In this document: in pieces, positions 53,521 through 63,696 of the stretch
Numbering within the stretch: position 1 is the first letter of the stretch
Layout of the letters: every line of letters starts with the position of its first letter
Assembly: GCA_902780535.1 (NCBI GenBank)
Contig: CACZFT010000003.1
Span: 86,548 to 150,547, forward strand
Direction of reading: 5' to 3'
DNA length: 64,000 bases
DNA from: an uncultured Selenomonas sp.
GTDB lineage: Bacteria; Bacillota; Negativicutes; Selenomonadales; Selenomonadaceae
Translations under genes and position numbers: made by a program
The notes under the pieces: generated by a model
What the model was told of the DNA's origin: nothing
Database searches by the model: none
The model's input: only the letters and a program-made list of their open reading frames with translations

Positions 53521-55587
53521 TCAAAGTTTGAATTTCTGCACGTTCTGCTGCAGTTCGGTCGCCATCTGGGCGAGGCTGTGGCTCGCGTTCGCGATTTCCT
53601 GCACGGAGGCCGTCTGTTCCTCGGTCGCGGCCGAGACAGACTCAGCCTCTTCGGCTGCCTTGCTGCTCTCCTGGCTGATCGTATCGACGTGATGGACGAT
53701 GGCCTGTGCGCCTGCGTCCATGCTCGCGACGACTTCGCTGATGTTCTGCACCTGACTCGAGACCTCTTCGACGATCTCGATGATGCGGCGGAACGACTCG
53801 TCCATCGTCAGGATCTTCTGCGCGCCGATCTTGACTTCCTCGCTGCCCTGCTGCATGCCGTCGACGGCTTCCTGCGTCTCCTTCGTCGTGGCGATGATGA
53901 GGTCGGAAATCTGCTGCGCGGCCTCCTGGCTCGACTCGGCAAGATTGCGGACTTCATCGGCAACGACGGCAAAGCCGCGGCCATGTTCGCCTGCCCGTGC
54001 TGCCTCGATGGCGGCATTGAGCGCGAGGAGGTTCGTCTGCTCGGCGATGCCGGAAATCGTGCCGACGATCTCACCGATCTTCTTCGAGCGCTCGCCGAGC
54101 GACGTGACCGTCTCGGCCGACTGCGTCGTCGTCGCCTCGATGTGGCGGATCTGCTCGATGGCTTCATCGAGCGTCTTGCCGCTGTCACGCGCGATGTCGG
54201 CGGCTTCGCGGCCGTGGTTTGCCGCCGCGCTCGCATCCTGCGATGCCGATTTCACCATCGTGCTGAGTTCGTGGACGGCCTGCTTCGTCGCATCGACAGC
54301 GCGGAGCTGCTCGTTCGTGCCCTCAGCGACCTTGACGATGCTGTTCGCGACCTGATTCGATGCCTGCGCCGACTGGTCGGTCGAGGCATTGAGCTCTTCG
54401 GCCGACGCCGCAAGCGTCTCGCTGCTTTCGCTGACCTTCGTGATGGTATCGGACATGCTGCCGCGCATATCGCGCATCGCAGCCGCGAGCTCGCCGAGCT
54501 CGTTGTCGGCCGTCACGCGGTTCGGGCGGTCACGGAAATCGCCCGTTGCCATCAGGTGCATCTCATCCATCATCGCAGCGAGCGGACGCATGATGCGGTT
54601 GACCGTCAGGATGACACCAACCGTGATGAGGATCAGGATCAGGAGCGAGATGCCGATCATGATTTTGAGCGTGTTGCCGACCGGCGCAAAGACCTCGTCC
54701 TCGTAATCGACGACGGCCACGCCCCAGCCAGAGGTATCGACCGTGCTGTAGAACGCGATCATGTCCTTGCCTTCGTCATTCTTGAACGTGAACGTTCCCG
54801 TCTCGCCTGACGTCATCTTTTCGCCGAGTTCGCGCAGGCCCGTATTCTGCTCTTCGGAAATCTTCTGCTTCATGATTTTCGACTCGTCCGGATTCACGAT
54901 GTACGTGCCATCCTTTGCAATCATGAGGCTGTAGCTGTTCTCGCCGACCTTGAGCTTCTGGACGACTTCCTGCAGCGCATCGATGTTGATGGCCGCGAGG
55001 ATCATGCCGACGTTTTTGCCCGTATCATCCTTGACGACCGAGATGCTGTTGAAGATGATCTTGCCCGTGGCCTGCGAGACGACTGGCGAGCTCATCCAGG
55101 TGTCATGCGCGCCCGTCATGGTCTCCTTGTACCATGCCTTGTCCTGGTTGTGCATCTCCTTCGCGCCCGATGCTGCCCAGCCATGGAGGTCGCCCGAGCC
55201 GTCGAACGGGCCCCAGCTCACGCTGTCGTAGACACCGGGATAATCTTCCTTCATTTCTTCATAGCGATAGCGCGTCTCGAGGTTCATGGCCTCAGCCGAC
55301 ATCGAGCGTGCCGTCACGTTGTTCGCTTCAAGCTTCGTCTCGAGCATACGGGCATCGAGCCATTCGGAAATGACATTCGTCGTCTCGGAGACGTTTTCCG
55401 TCTGGCTGCGCGAAATCTGCTCGTCAAAGCTCGACGCAACATACTTGAAGATGACGGCCGACATGATGACGAGTCCGATGACGACGATGGGCAGCACGAA
55501 CATCAGGATCTCCGTCTTGACGCTCCGCGCCCGCGCGAGGCTCCCTGCCTTCGTAAAATCATCGGCAATGTCCTTCTTTATTTCCAT
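53521..55587 (-). CDS. Methyl-accepting chemotaxis protein with a dCache-type sensor
   Basis: The 688-residue receptor has a first membrane helix at about 27-50 ([20 protein letters not shown]), an extracytoplasmic Cache-type sensor ([43 protein letters not shown]), a second helix near 305-330, HAMP, and the signalling hairpin [40 protein letters not shown] tip near 520-545. It ends without a CheR-binding pentapeptide. AAGGGGGAG precedes the ATG. Ligand unknown; Cache sensors often bind amino acids or small acids. Confidence 0.92.
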   Translation of the reverse strand: MEIKKDIADDFTKAGSLARARSVKTEILMFVLPIVVIGLVIMSAVIFKYVASSFDEQISRSQTENVSETTNVISEWLDARMLETKLEANNVTARSMSAEAMNLETRYRYEEMKEDYPGVYDSVSWGPFDGSGDLHGWAASGAKEMHNQDKAWYKETMTGAHDTWMSSPVVSQATGKIIFNSISVVKDDTGKNVGMILAAINIDALQEVVQKLKVGENSYSLMIAKDGTYIVNPDESKIMKQKISEEQNTGLRELGEKMTSGETGTFTFKNDEGKDMIAFYSTVDTSGWGVAVVDYEDEVFAPVGNTLKIMIGISLLILILITVGVILTVNRIMRPLAAMMDEMHLMATGDFRDRPNRVTADNELGELAAAMRDMRGSMSDTITKVSESSETLAASAEELNASTDQSAQASNQVANSIVKVAEGTNEQLRAVDATKQAVHELSTMVKSASQDASAAANHGREAADIARDSGKTLDEAIEQIRHIEATTTQSAETVTSLGERSKKIGEIVGTISGIAEQTNLLALNAAIEAARAGEHGRGFAVVADEVRNLAESSQEAAQQISDLIIATTKETQEAVDGMQQGSEEVKIGAQKILTMDESFRRIIEIVEEVSSQVQNISEVVASMDAGAQAIVHHVDTISQESSKAAEEAESVSAATEEQTASVQEIANASHSLAQMATELQQNVQKFKL

Positions 55588-55687
55588 GAGGACTCCCCCT
55601 TTTCATTGGTTCAAAAGTTCCCCTGCATTCTTAGTTCGCCTTTTCCTTCTTATTTCCTTCTTGTTGTTTCGATTTAATCGATTTAAT

Positions 55688-55728
55688 AAAAAGACTTCCG
55701 CGAGTGTACGGTCGCACCCGCGGAAGTC
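55688..55728 (-). terminator. Terminator of the amino-acid permease
   Basis: GACTTCCGCG (55693-55702) pairs perfectly with 55719-55728; the minus strand continues with TTTTT (55688-55692). Confidence 0.9.
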
Positions 55729-55754
55729 ACGCTTTATTGAATCGTTTTATCGTA

Positions 55755-55806
55755 CAGGGGACTCCCCCCGCCCTTCGGGCCCTCCCCCCTCTAGAAGGGG
55801 GCTGGC
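55755..55806. repeat. G/C-rich hairpin repeat, possible REP-like copy
   Basis: C-runs and G-runs flank a GCCCTTCGGGC hairpin and end with AGAAGGGGGCTGGC. It resembles in style the pair near 60.15 and 60.3 kb but is more diverged. Confidence 0.5.
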
Positions 55807-55826
55807 TCAGACGATATGTCTCTATA

Positions 55827-57206
55827 TCAGTGTGCCATTTTCGCCTCGACGGCCTTGCGACGGCGGGCACGGAGCTTGTACCAGCACATCGGCAGGATCA
55901 GCATTGGCAGGCCGGCATAGAGCGCCTCCTGCAAATCGGGCGTGAAGAACATGACGACAAGGCAGAAGACCTGCGCCCAGATGCCGAACAGTGTCACGTA
56001 CGGGAACAGCGGCGTGCGGAACTTCAGCTTCTTGTCGGCCCCCGTCGCCATCATCATCTTGCGGCGGCGGTACTGGCTCCAGCAGATGGAGATCCAGGCA
56101 ATGGCGCCCGTGAAGCCCGAGACGGCGAGCAAGTACGTATAAACGGCCGAATCCGGGTCGATGCTGTAGAGCAGGATGACGGCCCAGCAGGCGCAGATCG
56201 AAAGCAGGATGGCTTTCGACGGCATGCCGTTCTTGTTGATCTCGCCGAGGAAGCGCGGCGCCATGTCCATGCGCGCAAGCGAATACATCGCACGCGCCGC
56301 ACCATAGAGGCCCGAATTCGAGCACGAGATGGCGGCCGTCAGGATGACGAACGCGAAGAACGACGAAAGGCCCGTCATACCGTATTTCGCCAGCGCAGCC
56401 GCAAAGACGCTCTCATCGAGGCCGGCCTGATCCCACGGCAGGATGGAAATCAAAAGGGAAATCGGGATGATGTAGAGCGCGATGATACGCCACGTCACGT
56501 TGCGCACGGCAATCGGGATGCTCTTTTCCGGATTCTTGCACTCGCCAGCTGCGAGGCCGATGATTTCCGTGCCCTGGAAGTTGACGAGGATGATGACCAT
56601 CGTCAGGATGATCGACCAGTAGCCATTCGGCGCAAAGCCGCCGCTGCCGAGCAGCACGGACGTGCCGATGTATCCCTCATCGCCGATGAGACCGAGGCAG
56701 ATGAGGCCTGCCACAATGGAAAAAGCCACGAGCGCGATGATCTTGAACAGGGCGAGCCAGAACTCGCTCTCGCCGAACTTGTCCACATGGAACAAATTGA
56801 TGACGGTCACGAGCAGGCCGAACAACACCGCCCACCAGAGCTGGCTGATGGCCGGCACGAAGTTGCTCATGATGATGCCTGCGGCAATCATTTCCGATGG
56901 CACGTAGGCAACCCAGGTGATCCAATAGGCCCAGCCGACACCGCAGGCCCACGTCGCGGAGATATTCTCCTTCGCGTACGTCACGAAGGAACCGGAGACC
57001 GGTTTTTCGACGGCCAGCTCCGCAAGGCAGAGCATGACGCAGAGCACGATGACGCCGCCCAGGAGATAGGCGAGGATGGCTGCCGGGCCGGCTTTCTCGA
57101 GCACGTAGCCCGTGCCGAGGAAGTAACCGCTGCCGATGACGCCCCCGAGGGAGATCAGCTGCAGATGACGGTTCTTGAGGCCCCTGTTCATCTTGTTTTC
57201 GTTCAT
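55827..57206 (-). CDS. Amino-acid permease, APC family
   Basis: The 459-residue transporter has 12 predicted helices. Typical first-helix motif ISLGGVIGSGYFLGTG, then VPSEMIAAGI, FQGTEIIGLAAGECKNPEKSIP and a basic C-terminal tail. It belongs to the cationic/neutral amino-acid (GABA permease-like) branch. The ATG at 57206 follows AGGGAAG; the longer frame to 57233 has no ribosome site. Substrate unknown. Confidence 0.9.
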   Translation of the reverse strand: MNENKMNRGLKNRHLQLISLGGVIGSGYFLGTGYVLEKAGPAAILAYLLGGVIVLCVMLCLAELAVEKPVSGSFVTYAKENISATWACGVGWAYWITWVAYVPSEMIAAGIIMSNFVPAISQLWWAVLFGLLVTVINLFHVDKFGESEFWLALFKIIALVAFSIVAGLICLGLIGDEGYIGTSVLLGSGGFAPNGYWSIILTMVIILVNFQGTEIIGLAAGECKNPEKSIPIAVRNVTWRIIALYIIPISLLISILPWDQAGLDESVFAAALAKYGMTGLSSFFAFVILTAAISCSNSGLYGAARAMYSLARMDMAPRFLGEINKNGMPSKAILLSICACWAVILLYSIDPDSAVYTYLLAVSGFTGAIAWISICWSQYRRRKMMMATGADKKLKFRTPLFPYVTLFGIWAQVFCLVVMFFTPDLQEALYAGLPMLILPMCWYKLRARRRKAVEAKMAH

Positions 57207-57373
57207 GGCTTCCCTAACACAACCTTTCCGCAAAATGCGCTGGATTCTTTGTTAAGGATACTACAAACAGGTGCAAAATACCAGATGAAATTCGAAAAAA
57301 ACAAGAAAAATTTGCAGGGTGCTGCCGCCTGCCATATAATGATAGAAAATGACAATATCTGGAGGTTCTGCCC

Positions 57374-58018
57374 ATGAAGCCCTACAAGACGACACAAGGC
57401 GAAAGCAGTGCGAGCTACGAGATTCAGCGCTCGAAATTCTACACACACACGAAGCATGTCGAAAGCGAGGAAGAGGCGCGCGCGTTCATCCAGGAACAGA
57501 AGAAGGCGTACTTCGATGCACGCCACAACTGCTCGGCATATGTGCTCGGCGCAGATGGCGCAAAGCAGAAATCGAACGATGACGGCGAACCCGGCGGCAC
57601 AGCCGGCAATCCCATCCTCGATGCCATCAAGAAGAACGGGCTCACGGACATCGTCGTCGTCGTGACACGCTACTTCGGCGGCATCAAGCTCGGCGCCGGC
57701 GGCCTGATCCGCGCCTACAGCCACAGCACCGTGCTCGGCCTCGAAGCGGCCGACGTTGTGGAGATGCTACCGCTCGCCGTTGTGCGTGTGACGATCGGCT
57801 ATGACCTGCTCGCAAGCGTCGAAAACTACCTGCGAAAAAAAGAACTCCGCACAGGCGACAAGGCCTATGCGGAGGATGTGACGGTAGATGTGCTGCTACG
57901 CGAGGAAGAAAAAGACAACGTGCTCGCCGCTCTCACGGACCTCACGAGCGGCCGCGCACGTTACGAGGACACTGGGACGCAGATCATGGCTGTGCCCGTT
58001 CCTCGCGCTTCTTCGTGA
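57374..58018 (+). CDS. YigZ/IMPACT family protein
   Basis: The 214 residues contain the UPF0029 domain with ARHNCSAYVLG, SNDDGEPGGTAGNPIL and VTRYFGGIKLGAGGL, followed by a small ferredoxin-like C-terminal domain. Bacterial members are linked to ribosome or RNA functions but the activity is unsettled. A TGGAGG site precedes the ATG. The last 35 nt overlap the opposite-strand oxidoreductase gene. Confidence 0.92.
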   Translation: MKPYKTTQGESSASYEIQRSKFYTHTKHVESEEEARAFIQEQKKAYFDARHNCSAYVLGADGAKQKSNDDGEPGGTAGNPILDAIKKNGLTDIVVVVTRYFGGIKLGAGGLIRAYSHSTVLGLEAADVVEMLPLAVVRVTIGYDLLASVENYLRKKELRTGDKAYAEDVTVDVLLREEEKDNVLAALTDLTSGRARYEDTGTQIMAVPVPRASS

Positions 58019-59222
58019 GATAGGCATCCATGGCCGCGGCCACGGACTTTGAGTTCTTGACGGTCTGGATGACGTTCCATGGGCCGAGCACGACATCGCC
58101 GCCCGAGAACACGCCTTCCTTCGTCGTCTCGCCATTGCCATGCACGGCAATCAGGCCATGCTCGCCGAGCTCGAGCCCCGTCGTCGAATCGGCAATCTTG
58201 CTCTTCGTCGTCTGGCTCACAGCGATGATCGTCGTGTCGGCGCCATAGAGCTTCGGCTCGCTTTCCGACGTGACGTTGCCCTCTTCATCGAACGTGCGCT
58301 GACGGAACATCGGTCCCTCGGGCGTAATCTCGGCCGTATCGACGCCATAGACGAAGTCGACGCCATCGGCCATCGCATAGTCGATTTCGCGCACGCTCGC
58401 GCGCGCCTGCGGCCCGCGGCAGTAGATCGTGACCTGGCGGCTGCCCTTGCGCACGGCCGTGCGCGCGACATCCATGGCAGAGTTGCCAGCGCCGATGACG
58501 GCCACGCGGTCGCCGAGCTGGTAGACGTCCGGATTCTGGAGATAGTCAACGGCATAGGCGACATTGCCGAGGCTTTCGCCTTTCACATTGAGCCTGCGCG
58601 GCCGCCAAGCGCCCGAACCGATGAAGACGGCCTCGAAACCATCCGTGAACAAGTCGTCGAGGTGCAGCGCCCCGCCGATCGTCGTGTTCGGGCGGATCTT
58701 GATGCCGAGCTGCTGCAGCTTCGTCTGATAGCGCTCGAGGATGGATTTCGGCAGGCGGAACTCCGGAATGCCATAGCGCATCATGCCGCCGATCTTGTCC
58801 TTGCGCTCGAAAATCGTAATGTCATAGCCGAGCTGCGCGAGGCGCACGGCGACCGTGATGCCGGCCGGGCCCGAGCCGATGACGGCGACGTTCTGGTGCT
58901 TGCTGCGGTCGCGCTCGAGCACGGCCCAGTCGAGGTAGGCGTCCGAGATGTAGTGCTCGATGCTCGAAATCTGCACAGGGCTCCCCTTCCGCCCCTGGAT
59001 GCAGTGGCCCTCGCACTGCGCCTCATGGTCGCAGACGAGCGAGCAGACGACGCTCATCGGATTGTTCTGGAAGAGCATCGCGCCCGCCTCGCGCGGTTTG
59101 CCCGCGAGGAACAGCCGGATCATCTCCGGGATGTTCGTCTGCGCCGGGCAGCCTTGCAGGCGGCAGAGCGGCTTCTTGCACTGGAGGCAGCGGCGCGCTT
59201 CATTGATGACATGTACAGCCAT
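57984..59222 (-). CDS. GltD-like NAD(P)-dependent FeS/FAD oxidoreductase
   Basis: The 412-residue protein resembles the glutamate synthase small subunit and the similar NfnB/dihydropyrimidine dehydrogenase N-module. Two cysteine clusters (CLQCKKPLCRLQGCP and CSLVCDHEAQCEGHC) bind 4Fe-4S centres. An FAD motif (VIGSGPAGITVA) and an NAD(P) motif (VIGAGNSAMDVA) follow. No large subunit or partner is adjacent, so its electron acceptor is not known. AAAGGAAA precedes the ATG. Confidence 0.9.
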   Translation of the reverse strand: MAVHVINEARRCLQCKKPLCRLQGCPAQTNIPEMIRLFLAGKPREAGAMLFQNNPMSVVCSLVCDHEAQCEGHCIQGRKGSPVQISSIEHYISDAYLDWAVLERDRSKHQNVAVIGSGPAGITVAVRLAQLGYDITIFERKDKIGGMMRYGIPEFRLPKSILERYQTKLQQLGIKIRPNTTIGGALHLDDLFTDGFEAVFIGSGAWRPRRLNVKGESLGNVAYAVDYLQNPDVYQLGDRVAVIGAGNSAMDVARTAVRKGSRQVTIYCRGPQARASVREIDYAMADGVDFVYGVDTAEITPEGPMFRQRTFDEEGNVTSESEPKLYGADTTIIAVSQTTKSKIADSTTGLELGEHGLIAVHGNGETTKEGVFSGGDVVLGPWNVIQTVKNSKSVAAAMDAYLTKKREERAQP

Positions 59223-59285
59223 GGATCTGTTTCCTTTCTTTTCCCCTGTCGTTCTCTGTATACAATGCGTTGTGTGTCTTTTTTC

Positions 59286-59314
59286 ATATTACTTGAGATT
59301 TTTTCAAAAGTCAA
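59286..59314 (-). promoter_or_regulatory. Promoter of the GltD-like gene
   Basis: TTGACT (59309-59314), 17-nt spacer, TAATAT (59286-59291), minus strand. Confidence 0.75.
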
Positions 59315-59395
59315 TGCTCGAAATCGTTTTCAACTTTCGTTTTGCCTATCGTCAATCCGTTCTGCCTATAGTAAAATAGAAGCAGATTGCATTTC

Positions 59396-60134
59396 AGGAG
59401 GTCACGGCTTCATCGAGTCGGGGAGCATCGAAAAGGCGGATGTCTTCGCCTATGCGCCGCATCAGGACAAGCTTCAGAAAAATGCCCAGCGCATCGGCTT
59501 CACGCCGTGCACTGGGCTCAAGGAACTTGCAGAAAAATGCGACACGCTCGTCATGGCCTGCAAGCCGTATCAGATTGAGGATGTCATCGCCGAGCTCCAA
59601 GACGTGCTGCCTGGCAAGGCGCTCGTCTCAATTGCGGCTGGCTGGGATTTCGCGCGTTATGAAAAAGCGCTGCCTTCTGGTGTGCGCGTGCAGTTCATCA
59701 TGCCGAACACGCCGGCCATGGTCGGCGAAGGCGTGCTGCTCTTTGAAGAGACGAACTCGCTCGAAGCAGAGGAACGCAAAGAAATCTGGAATCTCTTCTC
59801 GTCTGTCGGCCTGACCGTCGAGCTGCCGTCGTCGCTCATGGGCATCGGCGGCACCGTCACAGGCTGCGGCCCGGCCTTCGTCGACCTCTTCCTCGAAGCG
59901 TATGCCGATGCGGCCGTCAAATACGGCATGAAGCGCGCCGACGCCTACCGCCTCATCAGCCAGATGGTGCTCGGCAGCGCGAAGCTCCAGCTCGCAACAG
60001 GAGAACATCCTGGCGTCCTCAAAGACAACGTCTGTTCACCAGCCGGCACGACGATTTGCGGCGTCACGGCGCTTGAAGAACATGGCTTCCGGAATGCATG
60101 CATCAAATCCATTGATGCGATCATGAAAAAGTAA
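59396..60134 (+). pseudogene. proC: Pyrroline-5-carboxylate reductase remnant without start codon or NAD(P) motif
   Basis: ProC makes proline from pyrroline-5-carboxylate. From 59406 the frame encodes 242 residues of a normal ProC (GFIESGSIEKADVF ... MPNTPAMVGEG ... GCGPAFVDLFLEAYADAAVKYG ... SPAGTTICGV). An AGGAGG at 59396-59401 is followed directly by this sequence: the start codon and the first 19-20 residues, with the GxGxM dinucleotide loop, are missing. No ATG, GTG or TTG in frame lies within reach of the ribosome site. The frame continues open upstream to an ATG near 59264 but without homology or ribosome site. Probably non-functional as written. Confidence 0.85.
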
Positions 60135-60147
60135 AACTTCTCATATT

Positions 60148-60200
60148 GCCAGCCTCTCCCTCTGGGAGAGGGGGACCGCGAAGCGGTGGAGAGGGTAGTA
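60148..60200 (+). repeat. REP-like G/C-rich repeat, copy A
   Basis: CTCTCCCTCTGGGAGAG forms a hairpin, followed by CCGCGAAGCGG and GGAGAGGGTAGT. A related copy lies inverted at 60291-60348. Confidence 0.65.
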
Positions 60201-60226
60201 AGATACGATAGCCGCACAACATAATA

Positions 60227-60268
60227 AAATGTCGCTAAAGCATCACAAACGATGTTTTAGCGACATTT
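60227..60268. terminator. Bidirectional terminator between proC and the aldo-keto reductase
   Basis: AAATGTCGCTAAA (60227-60239) pairs with TTTTAGCGACATTT, extended by GCATC/GATG, to give about 17 bp with a 6-nt loop. It serves both converging genes. Confidence 0.8.
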
Positions 60269-60290
60269 GCATTTCAGATACGATCCAGCA

Positions 60291-60348
60291 CCCAACTACC
60301 CCTTCAGTCACGCTTCGCGTGACAGCTCCCCCAGAGGTGGAGCCTGCT
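60291..60348 (-). repeat. REP-like G/C-rich repeat, copy B (inverted)
   Basis: Read on the minus strand it gives GGCTCCACCTCTGGGGGAG, then CACGCGAAGCGTG and GAAGGGGTAGTT, parallel to copy A. It ends just before the aldo-keto reductase stop. Confidence 0.65.
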
Positions 60349-60356
60349 AAAAACCG

Positions 60357-61379
60357 TCACCGCACCAGCCCCTGCACGCCAGGGCGGAACGAGATTTCAT
60401 CGATGCGCTCGAGTTCTTCCTCTGTAAAGGATGTATTTTCGAGCGCCTTGATGTTGTCCAGAATCTGCTCCGGCCGCGAGGCGCCGATGATCGTGCTCGT
60501 GATGGCGCCATCTTTGAGGTCCCACGCCAGCGCCATTTCAGCGAGAGTTTGGCCGCGCTTCTGAGCAAGCTCGTGCAAGTCGCCAATGGCCGCGAGCTTT
60601 TCCTCTGTCAGCGACTTTTCCTTAAGGAACCGCCCATCACGGCGGATGCGGCTGTCCTCGGGGATACCGTGCAGATATTTTTCCGTCAGCAGTCCCTGGC
60701 AGAGCGGGCTGAACGCCACGATGCCCTTGCCCTCGGCAACGGCCGCTTCTTTGAGACCGTTTTTCTCAATCGTGCGGTCAAAAATCGAATAGCGGTTCTG
60801 ATTCACGATGAATGGGCAGTGCAGCTCACGCAGGAGCTTCGCCGCCTCGCGCATCGTCTTGCCGTCGTAGTTCGACAGGCCGGCATAGAGCGCCCTGCCG
60901 CTCCGCACGATGTCCGCGAGCGCCGTCATCGTCTCTTCAAGCGGCGTCTCGGGGTCCATGCGATGGTGGTAGAAAATGTCGACGTAATCGAGTCCGAGCC
61001 GCCCGAGGCTCTGGTCGAGACTTGCAAACAGGTACTTGCGGCTGCCCCAGTTGCCATACGGCCCCGGCCACATGTCGTAGCCCGCCTTCGTCGCAATCAC
61101 GAGCTCGTCGCGATACGGGCGGAAATCCTCAGCAAGGATGCGGCCGAAATTCCGCTCGGCGCTGCCATACGGCGGCCCGTAATTATTCGCAAGGTCGAAG
61201 TACGTGATGCCGTGGTCAAACGCCGTGCGGCAGAGCGCTTTCATATTTTCCATCTCGGACGTGTCGCCGAAATTGTGCCAGAGGCCGAGCGCGATGCGCG
61301 GCAGCTTCAGCCCGCTCTTCCCGCTCGGCACGTATGACATTTCTTCATAGCGCTTTTCATCCGCTTCATACAGAGCCAT
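60357..61379 (-). CDS. Aldo-keto reductase, YghZ/Gpr-like
   Basis: The 340-residue barrel matches the AKR14 group: SGLKLPRIALGLWHNFG, FDLANNYGPPYGSAERNFG with the catalytic Tyr, STKAGYDMWPGPYG-like block (IATKAGYDMWPG), YHHRMD with the catalytic His, and IIGASRPEQ for the NADP phosphate. The E. coli relative reduces glyceraldehyde-3-phosphate and methylglyoxal. AGGAGG precedes the ATG; it starts 4 nt after the DUF815 stop, so the two are co-transcribed. Confidence 0.92.
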   Translation of the reverse strand: MALYEADEKRYEEMSYVPSGKSGLKLPRIALGLWHNFGDTSEMENMKALCRTAFDHGITYFDLANNYGPPYGSAERNFGRILAEDFRPYRDELVIATKAGYDMWPGPYGNWGSRKYLFASLDQSLGRLGLDYVDIFYHHRMDPETPLEETMTALADIVRSGRALYAGLSNYDGKTMREAAKLLRELHCPFIVNQNRYSIFDRTIEKNGLKEAAVAEGKGIVAFSPLCQGLLTEKYLHGIPEDSRIRRDGRFLKEKSLTEEKLAAIGDLHELAQKRGQTLAEMALAWDLKDGAITSTIIGASRPEQILDNIKALENTSFTEEELERIDEISFRPGVQGLVR

Positions 61380-61383
61380 GATG

Positions 61384-62700
61384 TCACGCCTCCTGCGCGT
61401 TACTCAAGAGCGAATTGATGAACTGCTGCGCCGCGCGGCCCGAGACCTGTGAATGTGCCATTTCCCAGCGCACAGCGCCAGCCTTGAGCTCTTCGTCCGA
61501 CAGCGTGATTTCCGGATGGCGGCGCGCCAGCACCTGCACCATGTCGTAATACTCCTGCCGACTCGGGCGGAAATAGCCGATCGTCAGGCCGAAGCGTGCC
61601 GAGAGCGAGAGCTTTTCCTGTACCGTATCGTTCTCGTGCATGTCGTCCTTGACGGCATCGGGGCGATCCGTCCACGTCTCGCGGATCAGGTGGCGGCGGT
61701 TACTCGTCGCGTAGATCAGCACGTTGTCCGGCTTGACCTCGAGACCGCCTTCGATGACAGCCTTGAGGTATTTGTACTCGATTTCGAATTCCTCGAACGA
61801 CAGGTCGTCCATGTAGATGATGAACTTGTAATTGCGGTTCTTGATTTGCGCGATGATGCGCTGGAGATACTTGAACTCATGCTTGTAGACCTCGATCATG
61901 CGCAGGCCGCGGTCATAGAACTGGTTGAGAATGGCCTTGATGCTTGTCGATTTGCCCGTGCCTGCATCGCCATAGAGCAGCACGTTGTTCGCGACGCGTC
62001 CCTCGACGAATGCCTCCGTATTCTCGACGAGACGCTTTTTCTGCGTCTCGTAGCCGACGAGGTCCGAGAGCTTCATGTCACCCGTCGTCGTGATGGCTTC
62101 GAGGAGCTCCCCCGTCTGCTCATGGTTCGGCGAGATGCGGAACGCCTTGTTGAGGCCGAACATGCCGACGCCATAGCGCTTGTAGAAATCCGTCACGATG
62201 CCGAACATCTCCGCGCCATCCTTCGCGCCCTCGATGAGGGCGCTGAGTTCCTGCACCTTCTCGCTGACGCTCTTGTTGTAGATCTGCTCCTTTTTCTCGA
62301 CGGCCTGGAAATGCTCGATGACGTCGAAGCAGTCGAGCCCCGTCGCCTGCTCGAGCGGTCCGAAGTCATAGGCGAGCAGCTTGCGGAAGATTTCGAGATC
62401 GTTCTCGACGAATTTCCGCACGCTGCCCTCGCTCGCGCCATGCTTCTCGCAGACGAGCGTGAACGGCGTCTCCGTCATCGCGAGCAGGAACGCGACGTAG
62501 TTGTGCCAGAGATTGCCATTGAAGCCGTAGACCGTCGCGATGTCGAGCATGCGGTTGATCTCCGTCAGGATGCGGCCCGACAGCTCTTCGGCGTCATGCG
62601 TCCCCGACGCAAAGTCGCGGCAGATGCCCGCAAGCCGGAACAGGATGCTGTCCTCGCCGATCTTGCGGTAGACGATGAGTTTGGAAACGAGACGATGCAT
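61384..62700 (-). CDS. DUF815-type AAA ATPase
   Basis: The 438 residues consist of a helical N-terminal domain (about 1-185), then an AAA core: Walker [13 protein letters not shown] (about 240-251), Walker [15 protein letters not shown], a sensor region [15 protein letters not shown] and an arginine-rich lid ([13 protein letters not shown]). The family is common in Firmicutes and its role is not established. AGAGAGG precedes the ATG. It leads an operon with the aldo-keto reductase. Confidence 0.88.
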   Translation of the reverse strand: MHRLVSKLIVYRKIGEDSILFRLAGICRDFASGTHDAEELSGRILTEINRMLDIATVYGFNGNLWHNYVAFLLAMTETPFTLVCEKHGASEGSVRKFVENDLEIFRKLLAYDFGPLEQATGLDCFDVIEHFQAVEKKEQIYNKSVSEKVQELSALIEGAKDGAEMFGIVTDFYKRYGVGMFGLNKAFRISPNHEQTGELLEAITTTGDMKLSDLVGYETQKKRLVENTEAFVEGRVANNVLLYGDAGTGKSTSIKAILNQFYDRGLRMIEVYKHEFKYLQRIIAQIKNRNYKFIIYMDDLSFEEFEIEYKYLKAVIEGGLEVKPDNVLIYATSNRRHLIRETWTDRPDAVKDDMHENDTVQEKLSLSARFGLTIGYFRPSRQEYYDMVQVLARRHPEITLSDEELKAGAVRWEMAHSQVSGRAAQQFINSLLSNAQEA

Positions 62701-62811
62701 GAAAAAGACCTCTCTTCGCTGATGATGAATTGTTACAGTGTAAAGTGCCCTTTTATCATATCACAAAATGCCCCGATTTTCAGCAACGACTTGTCACGAA
62801 GGCTCACCCGG

Positions 62812-63696
62812 TTACAAATCAACTTCACGCAGGTATTCCGTATAGGGAATGTCCGCGCTCATCCGGACTCCTTCATGCGCAGATGTTCCACGTTCGAAAA
62901 CATGCCAGTCTCCATATTTGCTCTGCAACGCCGTATCAAAATCTCGAACAACAGGCACCTCGATGCTTTCAAATTTCAGCTGGATGGTATCTTGAAAAAG
63001 CGCGACAGGAGTCCTTCCCTTCTTGTAGAACATATCATTGACGAGATTGTTCACCATCTTCGTCGTGCCCCACTTGCTGGCCGCCGTGTTTTCCAGAATG
63101 GCAAACCGGCGCTGCACTGGCATCTGGGCGATTTCCTGCAGCTGATGCAGCGGAATCCGGGGCGCGTACGCGCCGCTCGCGCAATCCGCCAGCAGCTTTT
63201 CTGGCCGGACGATCATCATCCAGAGCTCCTGCTCGACCGCATACAGCAGCAGCTGATCTGGATCGTCTCCATCCGGCACGGCATCGTAGGGAAAGATGTC
63301 GATATAGATGCCTTGATTGTAGCTTGGCGTCTCCGGATGCTCGATAGCCGCCGTCTTGCTGTTGCGGATCTTAGAAAAGCAATAGATGTATTCCGCATGA
63401 TACGAGTTCTGGAATACGAACGGCACCGGGAGTTCCTCTGCTACGACTTTCTGAAACTCCTGATATTCCGGGCGGAGCATGCAGACATCCACATCATCAT
63501 CCCATGGAATGAATCCCTGATGCCTTGCAGCACCGAGCATCGTGCCATAATCCACCCACCAATGCCATCCATGCCGGGCGCAGATCAACGCAAACTGATC
63601 CAGAATCTCCAATTCCTTCTCCCAGATCTTCTTTCGATCCGTCGTCACGAGGAATCCGCTGCGAATCTCATCTTTCATGATGTCGCGAATGTACAT
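62812..63696 (-). CDS. LicD-family phosphotransferase
   Basis: The 294-residue protein carries the LicD nucleotidyltransferase-fold signature WVDYGTMLGAARHQGFI followed by PWDDDVDVCM (about 46-72), and IDIFPYDAVPD. LicD proteins move phosphocholine or similar groups onto cell-surface glycans. No membrane segment. AAGGAG lies 9 nt before the ATG. A role in decorating LPS or another surface sugar is inferred. Confidence 0.9.
   Translation of the reverse strand: MYIRDIMKDEIRSGFLVTTDRKKIWEKELEILDQFALICARHGWHWWVDYGTMLGAARHQGFIPWDDDVDVCMLRPEYQEFQKVVAEELPVPFVFQNSYHAEYIYCFSKIRNSKTAAIEHPETPSYNQGIYIDIFPYDAVPDGDDPDQLLLYAVEQELWMMIVRPEKLLADCASGAYAPRIPLHQLQEIAQMPVQRRFAILENTAASKWGTTKMVNNLVNDMFYKKGRTPVALFQDTIQLKFESIEVPVVRDFDTALQSKYGDWHVFERGTSAHEGVRMSADIPYTEYLREVDL

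Noticed and set aside
55693..55728. CRISPR-like spaced palindromes
   Set aside because: A single hairpin with a T-run is a terminator; no regularly spaced repeats occur anywhere in the window.
58140..59395. A 664-codon plus-strand frame that appears to fuse new sequence to ProC
   Set aside because: Its first two thirds are the complement of the GltD-like gene and have no homology or ribosome site; only the part after 59406 is ProC.
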